From: Rhizobium sp.
GTDB taxonomy: Bacteria > Pseudomonadota > Alphaproteobacteria > Rhizobiales > Rhizobiaceae
Direction of reading: 5' to 3'
DNA: 64,000 bases
Assembly: GCA_002796995.1 (NCBI GenBank)
Contig: PEKW01000015.1
Location: 246,444 to 310,443 of the forward strand
This document shows positions 35,751-43,995 of the stretch, in pieces. The translations under genes were made by a program, and so were the position numbers. Positions within the stretch are counted from its first letter, which is position 1, and each line of letters starts with the position of its first letter. The notes below the pieces were generated by a model. It did no database searches, was not told the DNA's origin, and saw nothing but the letters and a program-made list of their open reading frames with translations.

Positions 35751-38228
35751 TCAGAAAGCGATGCGGCGGCGCGATCCCAGTTGGGTGATGGCCCCGGTCG
35801 GCTTCTGGCCCGCCCCAGTGTCGTCTCGCGGCGACAAAGCGACGCGGCGCACCGAGCCCGGCGCCAGATGGAACCAGTCGTCCTCGCAGCGGTAGCCCTC
35901 GATATCAATATGAACTGACTGTGCGAAAGTCGGCGTCGAGAGCAGCAGAACCCAGCGGCCTTCTTCCTCTTCGACGCAAGCCTCGATAGGGGCGTCGTGC
36001 ATGGCCTTGTCCCGACCGAGCGGAAAATGCCAGGCCTCGGCGATGAGCCGGCCGGTTTCGGCCTCTGTCAGTCGCGCGACCGTCACGTCATGGGAGGGCG
36101 GGCCGAAGCGGAAGGCATAGGTCGCGTCGAAAAAGGCACCGAACAGGTCGGTCGCGGGAATGCGAAGCGCGCCGCGGGCCGCAATGGTCACTGGCCGGCG
36201 CCCGCTGACGACGGGCTGGCTGCCGTCGCGGAGACAAGCCAGCTCCAGAACAAGTTCGAGATTGCCGGCCGTTTCGTTCAGAACGTGGACGTCCAGGCCG
36301 TTGGTACCCTCGTCGGTGAGATTGACCTGTACGGGGCGGAAGGCACGCTTGAGCGCATACCAGACCGGTTTCGGCTCGCCGGTGGAAACGATCACGCCCC
36401 AGCCGGGACCGGGAACCAGATCCTGCAGCGTCCAGACGAGCGCTCCGTTGCAGGTCGAAGCTGTACTGCGCCATTCCGCATAGGTCTCGACCACCACTTC
36501 GCCGGTGACGGCGCGCGACAGGTCGAGATAGCGGGTCGGATCCTCGCGTCTCAGCCGGGCAGGGTCCAGCCTGTAGAGGTCCTGAAGATAGTGATCGCGG
36601 ATGTCCTCGAAGTCCCAGGAGGCGCCGCGGTCGCGGGGGACGCGGGCCTTCCAGCGCGGGTCGTGAACCGGGGCGACAGGCAGGTGTCTATCGAGCGTTG
36701 CCTGCTGCGGCACATGGGCAAAGGCGAGGCTCTCGGCGGCAAAGCGAACCTCGGCCCGGCGCGCATCCTCCAGCGGCCGGCAATAGGCGCCGACGCCGTA
36801 ATAATGGGTGACGCCTTCATTGGGCGAAAAGGGCATGGCGCCGCCCGAGGGCGAGTTTGCCACATAGGGCACGTCCGGGCGGGTTTCGGCAGCGAGAGAC
36901 GGCAGGGTCTCCTCGTAGAACGACGCCTTCCAGATGCGCTCGGGCAGGCCCAGCATGGCGCCCTGCTGGTAGACCTCGCTGCCGCCGCACAGAATGGCGA
37001 GGGAGGGAGAGCCCTGGATCGCACCGAGGAAATCGCCAATCTCGCGATCGATGCTCGCGACAAAGGCCTCATCCGCTGTCGGATAGTCGAAGTTGGCGAA
37101 CATCAGGTCCTGCCAGACCATCAGCCCCAGCCGGTCGCAGAGGCGGAAGAAATCGGCGCTCTCATAGATCATCGTGCCGCCGATGCGGATCATGTTCATG
37201 CCTGCCTCGGCAGCGAGCGCGAGCCAGGGCGCATAGTCTTCAGCTGCGCCGGGCAGGCGCAGGATGTCGGCATTGGTCCAGACCGCGCCCCGACTGAACA
37301 CGGGCTCACCGTTGACGACGAGGCCGAAGCCGCGTCCATCCGTTCCCCGGTCTATCTCGATGCGCCGGAAGCCGACGAGGCCGAGCGAATGCGGCCGGCC
37401 GTCGACCGTCAGACGCGCATCATAGAGTTTCGGCTCGCCGTGGGTGCGCGGCCACCAGGGCTCGATGGCGGGAATGGCGAGCTCGGCGGTCCATCTGCCG
37501 GCGTCGTTGACTTGAAGCCGGGCTTCGTGGCCGGCGCAGGACAAGCTGAGATCCTTGATCTCGCCCTCCAGTGCGAAGGAAACGGAAAGCCGGCCGGTGC
37601 CGTCGGGGTCGAGGTCGGCGCGGACGGCGAGATCGGAAATCGCATGCTTTGCGCGGCGGATCAGGCTGATCGGCCGGTAAGGCCCGACGGGATGGATTTC
37701 GGGGCACCAGCCGGGCATGTGACCGAGTGGCGTCGTGCGGATCAGTCTCAGACCCTGGTGGTCCATCATCTGCGGACGCCAGCGTGCCCGGGGTCCGCGC
37801 CTGTCGAGATGGGGCGCAAGGGCTCTAAAGCAGATGGCGATCTCGTCGCGGCCGGTGAGGACGAGGTGCAGATCATGGGCCTCGAACATGCTATCCGAGG
37901 ACAGGCGCAGCTCGCCGTTCACGTAGATTTCGGCGATGGTCGCAAGTCCGGCAAAACGCAGGATCGCCGGGCCTTCCGCTTCGCCTTCGAGCGAACGGAA
38001 ATACCAGGCATCCTTGTCGTGCAGCGGTTGCGGTTTCTCCGGATCGAAGAGGCCGGCGGTAGCCAGCGCCGAAGCCACCGTGCCGGGAACCGGTGCGGGA
38101 ATGCGAGCGGCGGGGCGATGGACCTCGGTGGGGCTGCCATAACGGCCCGCTTCGGTGACGAGCAGCGTCCAGCCGTGCTCCAGCGGGCGTTCGTCCGCTG
38201 CGAGGTAAGTGATCAGGCCCGTCATCAT
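35751..38228 (-). CDS. Glycoside hydrolase family 2 protein, beta-mannosidase-like
   Basis: This 825-residue protein has the GH2 architecture: jelly-roll sugar-binding domain (about 15-180), immunoglobulin-like domain, (beta/alpha)8 catalytic domain (about 295-600) and C-terminal beta domains. The acid/base glutamate sits in LCGGSEVYQQ, a variant of the usual GNNE. The nucleophile is probably Glu in RFAAESLAFAH. No signal peptide is visible, so it acts in the cytoplasm unless exported otherwise. It starts 6 bases after the DUF1839 gene with GAGGAGG upstream (the ATG at 38225 is an alternative). This makes it part of the carrier-protein operon. Confidence 0.85.
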   Translation of the reverse strand: MMTGLITYLAADERPLEHGWTLLVTEAGRYGSPTEVHRPAARIPAPVPGTVASALATAGLFDPEKPQPLHDKDAWYFRSLEGEAEGPAILRFAGLATIAEIYVNGELRLSSDSMFEAHDLHLVLTGRDEIAICFRALAPHLDRRGPRARWRPQMMDHQGLRLIRTTPLGHMPGWCPEIHPVGPYRPISLIRRAKHAISDLAVRADLDPDGTGRLSVSFALEGEIKDLSLSCAGHEARLQVNDAGRWTAELAIPAIEPWWPRTHGEPKLYDARLTVDGRPHSLGLVGFRRIEIDRGTDGRGFGLVVNGEPVFSRGAVWTNADILRLPGAAEDYAPWLALAAEAGMNMIRIGGTMIYESADFFRLCDRLGLMVWQDLMFANFDYPTADEAFVASIDREIGDFLGAIQGSPSLAILCGGSEVYQQGAMLGLPERIWKASFYEETLPSLAAETRPDVPYVANSPSGGAMPFSPNEGVTHYYGVGAYCRPLEDARRAEVRFAAESLAFAHVPQQATLDRHLPVAPVHDPRWKARVPRDRGASWDFEDIRDHYLQDLYRLDPARLRREDPTRYLDLSRAVTGEVVVETYAEWRSTASTCNGALVWTLQDLVPGPGWGVIVSTGEPKPVWYALKRAFRPVQVNLTDEGTNGLDVHVLNETAGNLELVLELACLRDGSQPVVSGRRPVTIAARGALRIPATDLFGAFFDATYAFRFGPPSHDVTVARLTEAETGRLIAEAWHFPLGRDKAMHDAPIEACVEEEEGRWVLLLSTPTFAQSVHIDIEGYRCEDDWFHLAPGSVRRVALSPRDDTGAGQKPTGAITQLGSRRRIAF

Positions 38229-38234
38229 GCCTCC

Positions 38235-39203
38235 TCAGGCGAGGGTGTTGCCAAGTTCTCCGATGAGCTTGTCCCAAGCCTCGGCCGCCGGGTCCAGAGC
38301 GGATCGCAACGGATCGAACTTTTTCCGCGTCACCGCGCGGGCCAGCTGGAACTGCACGGTCTTGGCCGTCTCCGAGATCTTCAAGGCATGCGCCGCGACA
38401 TCTTCGAACTGCGACGGCGAAAGCCAGGCCAGGTGGCTGGCGAGAAGCTCGAAATTGGCGCCGAACTGGCGCAGCGTGTTGAAGGCGTATTTGTGGAAAT
38501 AGCCGAAGGGCCGTTCCGCGATTGCCTCGACCTGGGCCGGGAAGACTTCGGCGAAGGCGGCAATCGGATTGGCGTCGGGACGGCGGGCGAAATGCCGTTT
38601 CAGCAGGCGGCGGGCCGTTTCGCGCTGATGCTCTTGCGATGGCAAGGCGGCGGGGAATTTCGCGAACTCGGTATAGGGCAGGAAGGGCAAGGCGGCTTCC
38701 GGCAGATTGTGCTGGAAAAGTCCCTCGAAGTCTTCCCCGTCGACATGGAAGAAGCCGCCATTGTGGAAGTAATCCATCGTCCCGGCGTCGAGATCGAGGC
38801 GGTTGATGGCGACCGTCGTCTTTCCATGCTCCTGGCGATAGCCGACACCACGGGTGTCCGGCATGAAGTAGCTGTCCATCTCTACGAGGCAGAGACGGCC
38901 ACGTGCAATCTGCTCGGCGACATGGTCTTCCACGGTATCGAAGATCGCCAGTTCCGTGACGCGGATGCCGTAGAGATCCTCGAGGTCCTCCAGCGGCACC
39001 TTGAAGAAGGTCAGCTGGTCGCCCTCGAAATCCTGGGTCAGCGTGAAGCCGAGCATGGCCTCTGGTGCGAGGCCGAGCGTTGCCAGCACCTCGATCCACA
39101 GGTCGACATAGCAGTTGGTTTCCGGCCACATGCGTTCGCTCGCATGCAATGCATGGGGCGTGTAGGTGGCCGGATCCAGTCCGGGAAAGACCGCAGACGT
39201 CAC
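38235..39203 (-). CDS. DUF1839 family protein
   Basis: This 322-residue soluble protein of unknown function begins FPGLDPATYTPHALHASERMWPETNCYVDLWIEVL. It has a conserved-looking central block, CLVEMDSYFMPDTRGVGYR followed by YFHNGGFFH, rich in aromatic, acidic and His residues that could form an active site. Family members are known to me only from neighbourhoods encoding aminoacyl carrier-protein ligases. It probably acts on the aminoacyl carrier protein, for example as an acyltransferase or as the acceptor-binding enzyme. The GTG start lies 4 bases after the ligase stop. Confidence 0.75.
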   Translation of the reverse strand: MTSAVFPGLDPATYTPHALHASERMWPETNCYVDLWIEVLATLGLAPEAMLGFTLTQDFEGDQLTFFKVPLEDLEDLYGIRVTELAIFDTVEDHVAEQIARGRLCLVEMDSYFMPDTRGVGYRQEHGKTTVAINRLDLDAGTMDYFHNGGFFHVDGEDFEGLFQHNLPEAALPFLPYTEFAKFPAALPSQEHQRETARRLLKRHFARRPDANPIAAFAEVFPAQVEAIAERPFGYFHKYAFNTLRQFGANFELLASHLAWLSPSQFEDVAAHALKISETAKTVQFQLARAVTRKKFDPLRSALDPAAEAWDKLIGELGNTLA

Positions 39204-39207
39204 CGGG

Positions 39208-40125
39208 TCAGCCCCAGAGTGCGGCGCGGACCGAGGCTGGCCACTGGTCGACGTCCAACCCGTGGTGATGGAACAGCGCGAGCGCGATGCGCTCCAGGCC
39301 GAAGCCGACGCAGGCGGTGTGTGCCACCGAGCCGTCGGCGAGGTTCAGGCCCCATTTCGAGCCGAAGGCATCCTGGTGATAGTTGAAGCTCATGCAGGCC
39401 GTTGGATTGGCGACCGAGGTGATCGGGATCAGCAGCTCGAACTTGAGGTTCTGGTCGCGCTGGTTGTTGGCGAGCATCTTGCCGGCGCGGCCGAAGAACG
39501 GGTCGTTGGCGACGTCGATTTCGACCGGCAGGCCGACCTCGGCCATGATCTTCACGCCGCGATCCATCCAGGTCTGGCGGAAGTCGGTGACGTGGTCCTG
39601 GCTGCCCATGCAGACATACTCGCGCATGCGGAACAGCTGCTGGCGGGCGGGGTCGTTCGAGGGCTCATGACGGAAGCAGTAGGACTGCAGGTCGTAGAGC
39701 CCGCCCTTTTCCGGCAGGTTGCCGCGCTTGGCGATCGTCGGATAGAGCGGATAGCAGGCCGCCGGTGTCAAGACGATGTCGGTCGCCTTCTGCTCGGCCG
39801 TCCAGTCCTCGTCGGCGTCCATGCATTTCAGCAGGCTTACATGGTCGAGCTCGTTGCCGCAGAAGCTGTGCACGGTGCCGGCCAGCTGCGGAAAGCTTTT
39901 CATGTAGCCGCTTTTTTCGAAATAGGCGCGGTTCATGCCCGGCGGGAAGCGGATCGCTTCCGCACCGTCGGCCGCGCCGTAGCGGTCGATCAGCCGCTCG
40001 AAGGCGGCAATGACATCCTCGAAACGGCCACCACGTCCATAAAGGCCGTCGACGCCGGTCTCGATCAGCAGGCCGCTCTCGAAGAGGCGGTCCAGAAAGC
40101 TCGTCTGCATATCCATTGGCTTCAC
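39208..40125 (-). CDS. Class II aaRS-like amino acid:[carrier protein] ligase
   Basis: The family activates a small amino acid (glycine or alanine in the Bradyrhizobium and Agrobacterium enzymes) with ATP and transfers it to the phosphopantetheine arm of a carrier protein instead of tRNA. The 305-residue protein lacks any tRNA-binding domain. Motif 2 is visible as YCFRHEPSND...RMREYVCMG and motif 3 as GFGLERIALALF. Probable zinc ligands resemble archaeal-type SerRS: Cys in AACYPLYP, Glu in MREY and Cys in TACVGFG. The GTG start overlaps the preceding stop (GTGA); the ATG at 40116 is an alternative. Confidence 0.9.
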   Translation of the reverse strand: MKPMDMQTSFLDRLFESGLLIETGVDGLYGRGGRFEDVIAAFERLIDRYGAADGAEAIRFPPGMNRAYFEKSGYMKSFPQLAGTVHSFCGNELDHVSLLKCMDADEDWTAEQKATDIVLTPAACYPLYPTIAKRGNLPEKGGLYDLQSYCFRHEPSNDPARQQLFRMREYVCMGSQDHVTDFRQTWMDRGVKIMAEVGLPVEIDVANDPFFGRAGKMLANNQRDQNLKFELLIPITSVANPTACMSFNYHQDAFGSKWGLNLADGSVAHTACVGFGLERIALALFHHHGLDVDQWPASVRAALWG

Positions 40126-41303
40126 CCCAACAAACCTGTTTCCTGTTTATGGACCAGCAGCATGTTCGAGGTGTTCGCCAAGATGCGATCGTTCGAGATC
40201 ATGAGCTGCGCGGAATGGGCATCGCGGAGATGCCGGCCGAGACTGTAGGGAGTCCCGTTCTTGTAACCGAGAATGCCGCAGATCCGCATGGCCTGGTTGA
40301 TGACCGGCAGGATCATTTCCGAGGACGCGATCTTCACGTTGTTCATCGCCACGGCGAAGCCCATCGACGAAAGCCGATCCTGGTCCTTGCGGGCCGCCTC
40401 GAAGGACTGGAGGCCGTTGACGATATTGGCGCGGATCACCTGAAGCTGGCTCGACATCTCGGCCAGCTGGACGAGGCCGGGCGGCTGCGTGCCGGGTGCC
40501 TTGCGGGCGGCGGCGCGCACGAAGTTCTGGGCACGCGCGAAGGCGTCGACCGCGATGCCGTACCAGAGCGAACTCCACAGCAGGTGGGCACTGGCCAGCA
40601 TGGACTGCGCGGCGATCTCGGCGAAGGGTTGCGGAAGGATCTGTTCGGCCGGCGCCTCGCCCTTGAAGATGAAGCCGTCGGAGCAGGTGCCGCGCATGCC
40701 GAGCGTGTCCCAGGTCTGGGTATGCTCGAGCGTATACTGGTCCTTGAGGAAGACGGTCATCACCTGGTCGGAAGAAGCGGCGTCCTTGTGGCTGCGCGAG
40801 GTGATCAGGATGGCGTCGCAGTCGATGCCGTAGGAGATGACGGTCGCGTCCTTCTCCAGATAGCAGCGGCCGTCCTTCACTTCGATCGCGCAGATGCTGT
40901 TGCGCATGTTGCCGCCGATACCGGCTTCGGTCGTCGCCGAGCCGAGAAGCAGCTGTTCCGCTGCCACCCGGCGCATGAATTCGCGGTGCCACTCGGCTTC
41001 ATGGCCGTGCGAGACGAGGCTCGAGACCTTGATCTGGTGCATGGCAAAGATCATCGCGCTCGAAGCGCAGGCCTGTCCGATAATGGTGCAGACCTCGGCG
41101 ATCTCGGACGTGGACAGACCTTCGCCGCCCAGCTCCTCGGGGATCATGATGCCCATCAGCCTGGCGGCCTTCATTTCCTCGATCGCTTCGCGGGGAAAGC
41201 GTCCGGCCTTATCGACATCCTCGGCATAGGCCGCAGCGACGGTGGCGACCCGAATGGCACGGGCCTTCAGGTGCGTTTCCTGGGATTTGGCGGAGAGGTC
41301 CAT
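40122..41303 (-). CDS. Acyl-CoA dehydrogenase-like flavoprotein, probable aminoacyl-carrier-protein oxidase
   Basis: This 393-residue protein has the acyl-CoA dehydrogenase fold: N-terminal helical domain (about 1-120, with MIPEELGGEGLS), beta domain (LLGSATTEAG, WDTLGMRGTCSDGF) and C-terminal helical domain. The usual catalytic glutamate in the QIYEGT-like segment is replaced: the corresponding stretch reads QLMISNDRI (around residue 369). Flanked by carrier-protein and ligase genes with 1- and 4-base overlaps, it more likely acts on a carrier-bound amino acid than on a CoA ester, like the prolyl-carrier oxidases of antibiotic pathways. Confidence 0.82.
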   Translation of the reverse strand: MDLSAKSQETHLKARAIRVATVAAAYAEDVDKAGRFPREAIEEMKAARLMGIMIPEELGGEGLSTSEIAEVCTIIGQACASSAMIFAMHQIKVSSLVSHGHEAEWHREFMRRVAAEQLLLGSATTEAGIGGNMRNSICAIEVKDGRCYLEKDATVISYGIDCDAILITSRSHKDAASSDQVMTVFLKDQYTLEHTQTWDTLGMRGTCSDGFIFKGEAPAEQILPQPFAEIAAQSMLASAHLLWSSLWYGIAVDAFARAQNFVRAAARKAPGTQPPGLVQLAEMSSQLQVIRANIVNGLQSFEAARKDQDRLSSMGFAVAMNNVKIASSEMILPVINQAMRICGILGYKNGTPYSLGRHLRDAHSAQLMISNDRILANTSNMLLVHKQETGLLG

Positions 41304-41554
41304 CAGGCGACCTTTCTATCCTCGATGATGGATTTGACGGTGGCTTCGATCGCGCCGATGCTGGCGAACGACTTGCGGTTCAGCAAGTGGTCCGGAAACT
41401 CGATGTCGAAGGCTTCCTCGAGGCCCAGCATCAGCTGTACCGAGGCGAAAGACGAAAGGCCGGCCGCATAGAGATCGGCGTCGTCGGCGACGGTCTCGAC
41501 CGAGACGGGCAGACCACCGAGCTTCGCCAACAAAGTCCGAATTGTTTCGTTCAT
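41303..41554 (-). CDS. Acyl/aminoacyl carrier protein
   Basis: This 83-residue acidic four-helix protein carries a phosphopantetheine attachment serine, S35, in AAGLSSFASVQLML (the DSL motif is LSS here). It is the first gene of the five-gene operon. It is shorter than the housekeeping AcpP consensus and diverged from it, as are the dedicated partners of amino acid:[carrier protein] ligases. The promoter should lie in 41555-41748, where I see no clear sigma-70 boxes. Confidence 0.9.
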   Translation of the reverse strand: MNETIRTLLAKLGGLPVSVETVADDADLYAAGLSSFASVQLMLGLEEAFDIEFPDHLLNRKSFASIGAIEATVKSIIEDRKVA

Positions 41555-41748
41555 CTACTTACCCTTCCCGGATGCTATTCTTCCAAAATGTTGGGTAATT
41601 TCTTAGGCGCGAAAGCATAAGATTCCGCTAAATGCCGTAGTTAAGGAAAAATGAGCGGCGCTGACGATCGTCAACGGGTGCCGGAAGGAAGCGCCTAGGC
41701 CCTCCGCGGAGCAGCAAAATGCGCCGGATCGGGAAGTTTTTTGGGGGC

Positions 41749-42789
41749 TTACGGGTAGGCGTGAAGATCGCCGTTGCGATCCGTGACCGCATAGCGCCCC
41801 GGCTCGATTTCGCGCAGCATTCCATCCCCGACCGACACCTTTCCGTGGCCCCCCGGCAGGTCGAGGATATAGGTCGGGATGCAAAGGCCGGAAACCTTGC
41901 TGCGCAGGGTCTGCATGATCGCCTGGCCCTCGGTGATCGACAGGCGGAAATGGCCTGTTCCCGGCGCCATGTCCGGGTGGTGCAGGTAGTATGGCTTGAC
42001 CCGTGCTTCGACGAAGGTACGCATCAGCTCTGCGAGCACGTCTGGATCGTCGTTGATGCCCTTCAAGAGTACGCTCTGGCTGACCATGGCGATACCGGCA
42101 TCGACGAGCCGGGCGCAGGCATCCCGGACGGCTGTGGACATTTCACGCGGATGGTTGGCGTGCAGGGCGACATAGATTGTCTTGCCGCTGGCTTTCAGGG
42201 CATCAATCAGTTCGCCGCTGATCCGGGCAGGATCGACGGCCGGGACGCGGCTGTGGATGCGCACGATCTTCACATGCGGGATCGCTGCGAGCGCCGTCAT
42301 GATCTCCCGCAGGCGGCGGGGCGAGAGGATCAACGGATCGCCGCCCGTAAGGATGACTTCCCAGATTTCGGAGTGGGAGCGAATATAGGCGAGGGCGGCT
42401 TCCAGCTGTGCCGGTGGCAGGTTGCCGTCGCCCTGCGGTCCGACCATTTCGCGGCGGAAGCAGAAACGGCAGTAGACCGGGCAGACATGCACGACCTTCA
42501 GCAGCACGCGGTCGGGATAACGGTGGACGATGCCCTCGACGGGGCTGTGAACATGGTCGCCGATCGGGTCGACCCGTTCATCGCGCGTTTCAATCAGTTC
42601 CGCGGCTGTCGGCAGATACTGCAGGGCGATCGGGTCGGCCGGGTCCGACCTGTCGATCAGCGCCTCTACGGTCGGGGTGAGGCCGATCGCATATTTCGCA
42701 GCCACGCGCTCGAGCGCACTACGCTCGTCCGGGCGAACAAGGCCTGCGGCGATCAGGTCTTCGACATTGCGCAGGCCCGCCGTGCTCAC
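41749..42789 (-). CDS. epmB: EF-P (R)-beta-lysylation radical-SAM aminomutase EpmB (lysine 2,3-aminomutase-like)
   Basis: EpmB converts L-alpha-lysine to (R)-beta-lysine, which EpmA attaches to EF-P. The 346-residue protein has the radical-SAM cysteines in VCPVYCRFCFRRE, the ILTGGDPLIL motif, and the PLP lysine region near HVKIVRIHSR and LPGGHGKV. The start is set at the GTG at 42789, which overlaps the epmA stop as GTGA; an upstream GTG at 42816 would overlap epmA further. It is transcribed after epmA. Confidence 0.9.
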   Translation of the reverse strand: MSTAGLRNVEDLIAAGLVRPDERSALERVAAKYAIGLTPTVEALIDRSDPADPIALQYLPTAAELIETRDERVDPIGDHVHSPVEGIVHRYPDRVLLKVVHVCPVYCRFCFRREMVGPQGDGNLPPAQLEAALAYIRSHSEIWEVILTGGDPLILSPRRLREIMTALAAIPHVKIVRIHSRVPAVDPARISGELIDALKASGKTIYVALHANHPREMSTAVRDACARLVDAGIAMVSQSVLLKGINDDPDVLAELMRTFVEARVKPYYLHHPDMAPGTGHFRLSITEGQAIMQTLRSKVSGLCIPTYILDLPGGHGKVSVGDGMLREIEPGRYAVTDRNGDLHAYP

Positions 42790-43850
42790 GACGACGTCTC
42801 CGCCACTGGCGCCCACATCACCTGGTCGATGCGCAGGGCCCCCGTCGCCAGCATGACCAGCCGGTCGAAACCGAGCGCGATGCCTGAGGCGTCGGGCATG
42901 ATGGCAAGGGCGTCAAGGAAGTCCTCGTCGAGCGGATAGGTCTCGCCGTAGACGCGGTGTTTTTCCGCCATCTCGGCCTCGAAGCGGCGGCGCTGTTCGT
43001 CGGCGTCCGTCAACTCGCCGAAGGCATTGGCAAGCTCGACGCCGCAGGCATAGAGCTCGAACCGTTCGGCAACGCGCGGGTCGCTTGCGGAAGGCCGGGC
43101 GAGCGCCGCCTCGCAAACGGGATATTCGTCGAGGATCGTGGCGCGACCGAAGCCGAGATGCGGTTCGACCTTCTCGACGATGACGCGGCTGAACAGGTCC
43201 GCCCAGGTATCGTCTTCGGCGACCCGCACGCCGGCCTTACGCAGTTCGGATGCCAGATGGTCGCGATCCGTGGAACCGTCTGCCTCCACCGAGGCGAGCA
43301 GTTCGACCGCGGCATGGCGCTTGAAGGCTTCGGCGACCGACAGACGTTCCGGCTCCAGGAAAGGATCGCAGATCCGGCCGCGATAGGCGAAGCTGCGCGT
43401 CTTCGTCGTTTCCGCGGACAGGGCGAGAAGGGAGGCGCAGTCCTGCATCAGGACCTCGTAGCCTTCGCCGGCCCGGTACCATTCGAGCATGGTGAATTCG
43501 GGGTGGTGCAGCGGCCCGCGCTCGCGATTGCGATAGACATGGGCGAAGCAGGAAATGCGGGGTTCGCCTGCGGCCAGCAGCTTCTTGCAGGCGAATTCGG
43601 GCGAGGTGTGCAGGTAGAGCGGCGACGCCAGGCCGTCATTGCCGATCGCTTCGGTGGCGAAGGCGTGCAGATGGGCCTCGTTGCCGGGAGAAACCTGCAG
43701 CGTCGCCGTATCCACTTCGATGAAGTCGCGGTCGGCGAAATAGCCTCGGAATGCCGCCTGGATGGCATTGCGGCCGAGCAGGAAGGGGCGCCGGTCGGCA
43801 TGGACCGAAGGCGTCCACCATTGGGCAGAGGAGCGGCGGCGATCGTTCAT
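42786..43850 (-). CDS. epmA: EF-P lysine ligase EpmA (PoxA/GenX)
   Basis: EpmA is a truncated class II lysyl-tRNA synthetase paralogue that ligates (R)-beta-lysine to the conserved lysine of EF-P. The 354-residue protein has the class II core without the anticodon-binding domain: HTSPEFACKKLL, motif 2 (VYRNRERGPLHHPEFTMLEWYRA), and motif 3 (GIALGFDRLVMLATG). It is divergent from efp and precedes epmB. Confidence 0.94.
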   Translation of the reverse strand: MNDRRRSSAQWWTPSVHADRRPFLLGRNAIQAAFRGYFADRDFIEVDTATLQVSPGNEAHLHAFATEAIGNDGLASPLYLHTSPEFACKKLLAAGEPRISCFAHVYRNRERGPLHHPEFTMLEWYRAGEGYEVLMQDCASLLALSAETTKTRSFAYRGRICDPFLEPERLSVAEAFKRHAAVELLASVEADGSTDRDHLASELRKAGVRVAEDDTWADLFSRVIVEKVEPHLGFGRATILDEYPVCEAALARPSASDPRVAERFELYACGVELANAFGELTDADEQRRRFEAEMAEKHRVYGETYPLDEDFLDALAIMPDASGIALGFDRLVMLATGALRIDQVMWAPVAETSS

Positions 43851-43995
43851 TCCGGCTTTCTCGGTCCTTGTTGCAACGCGGGCTGGCTATTTGGACGATT
43901 TTGGGTTAGGTGCGCGCAGGAAAATTCAAAAAAACGTCAGCAGGGACGGCGGGTCGTCCTTTACGACGGGACTCTCGCAGTTACAAGGAATTCCA

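Noticed and set aside
35997..39386. 1129-codon open frame on the plus strand
   Set aside because: It lies antisense to the GH2, DUF1839 and ligase genes, all of which have clear family motifs. Its translation is rich in Arg, Gly and Asp with no recognisable domain, as expected for a mirror frame in high-G+C DNA.
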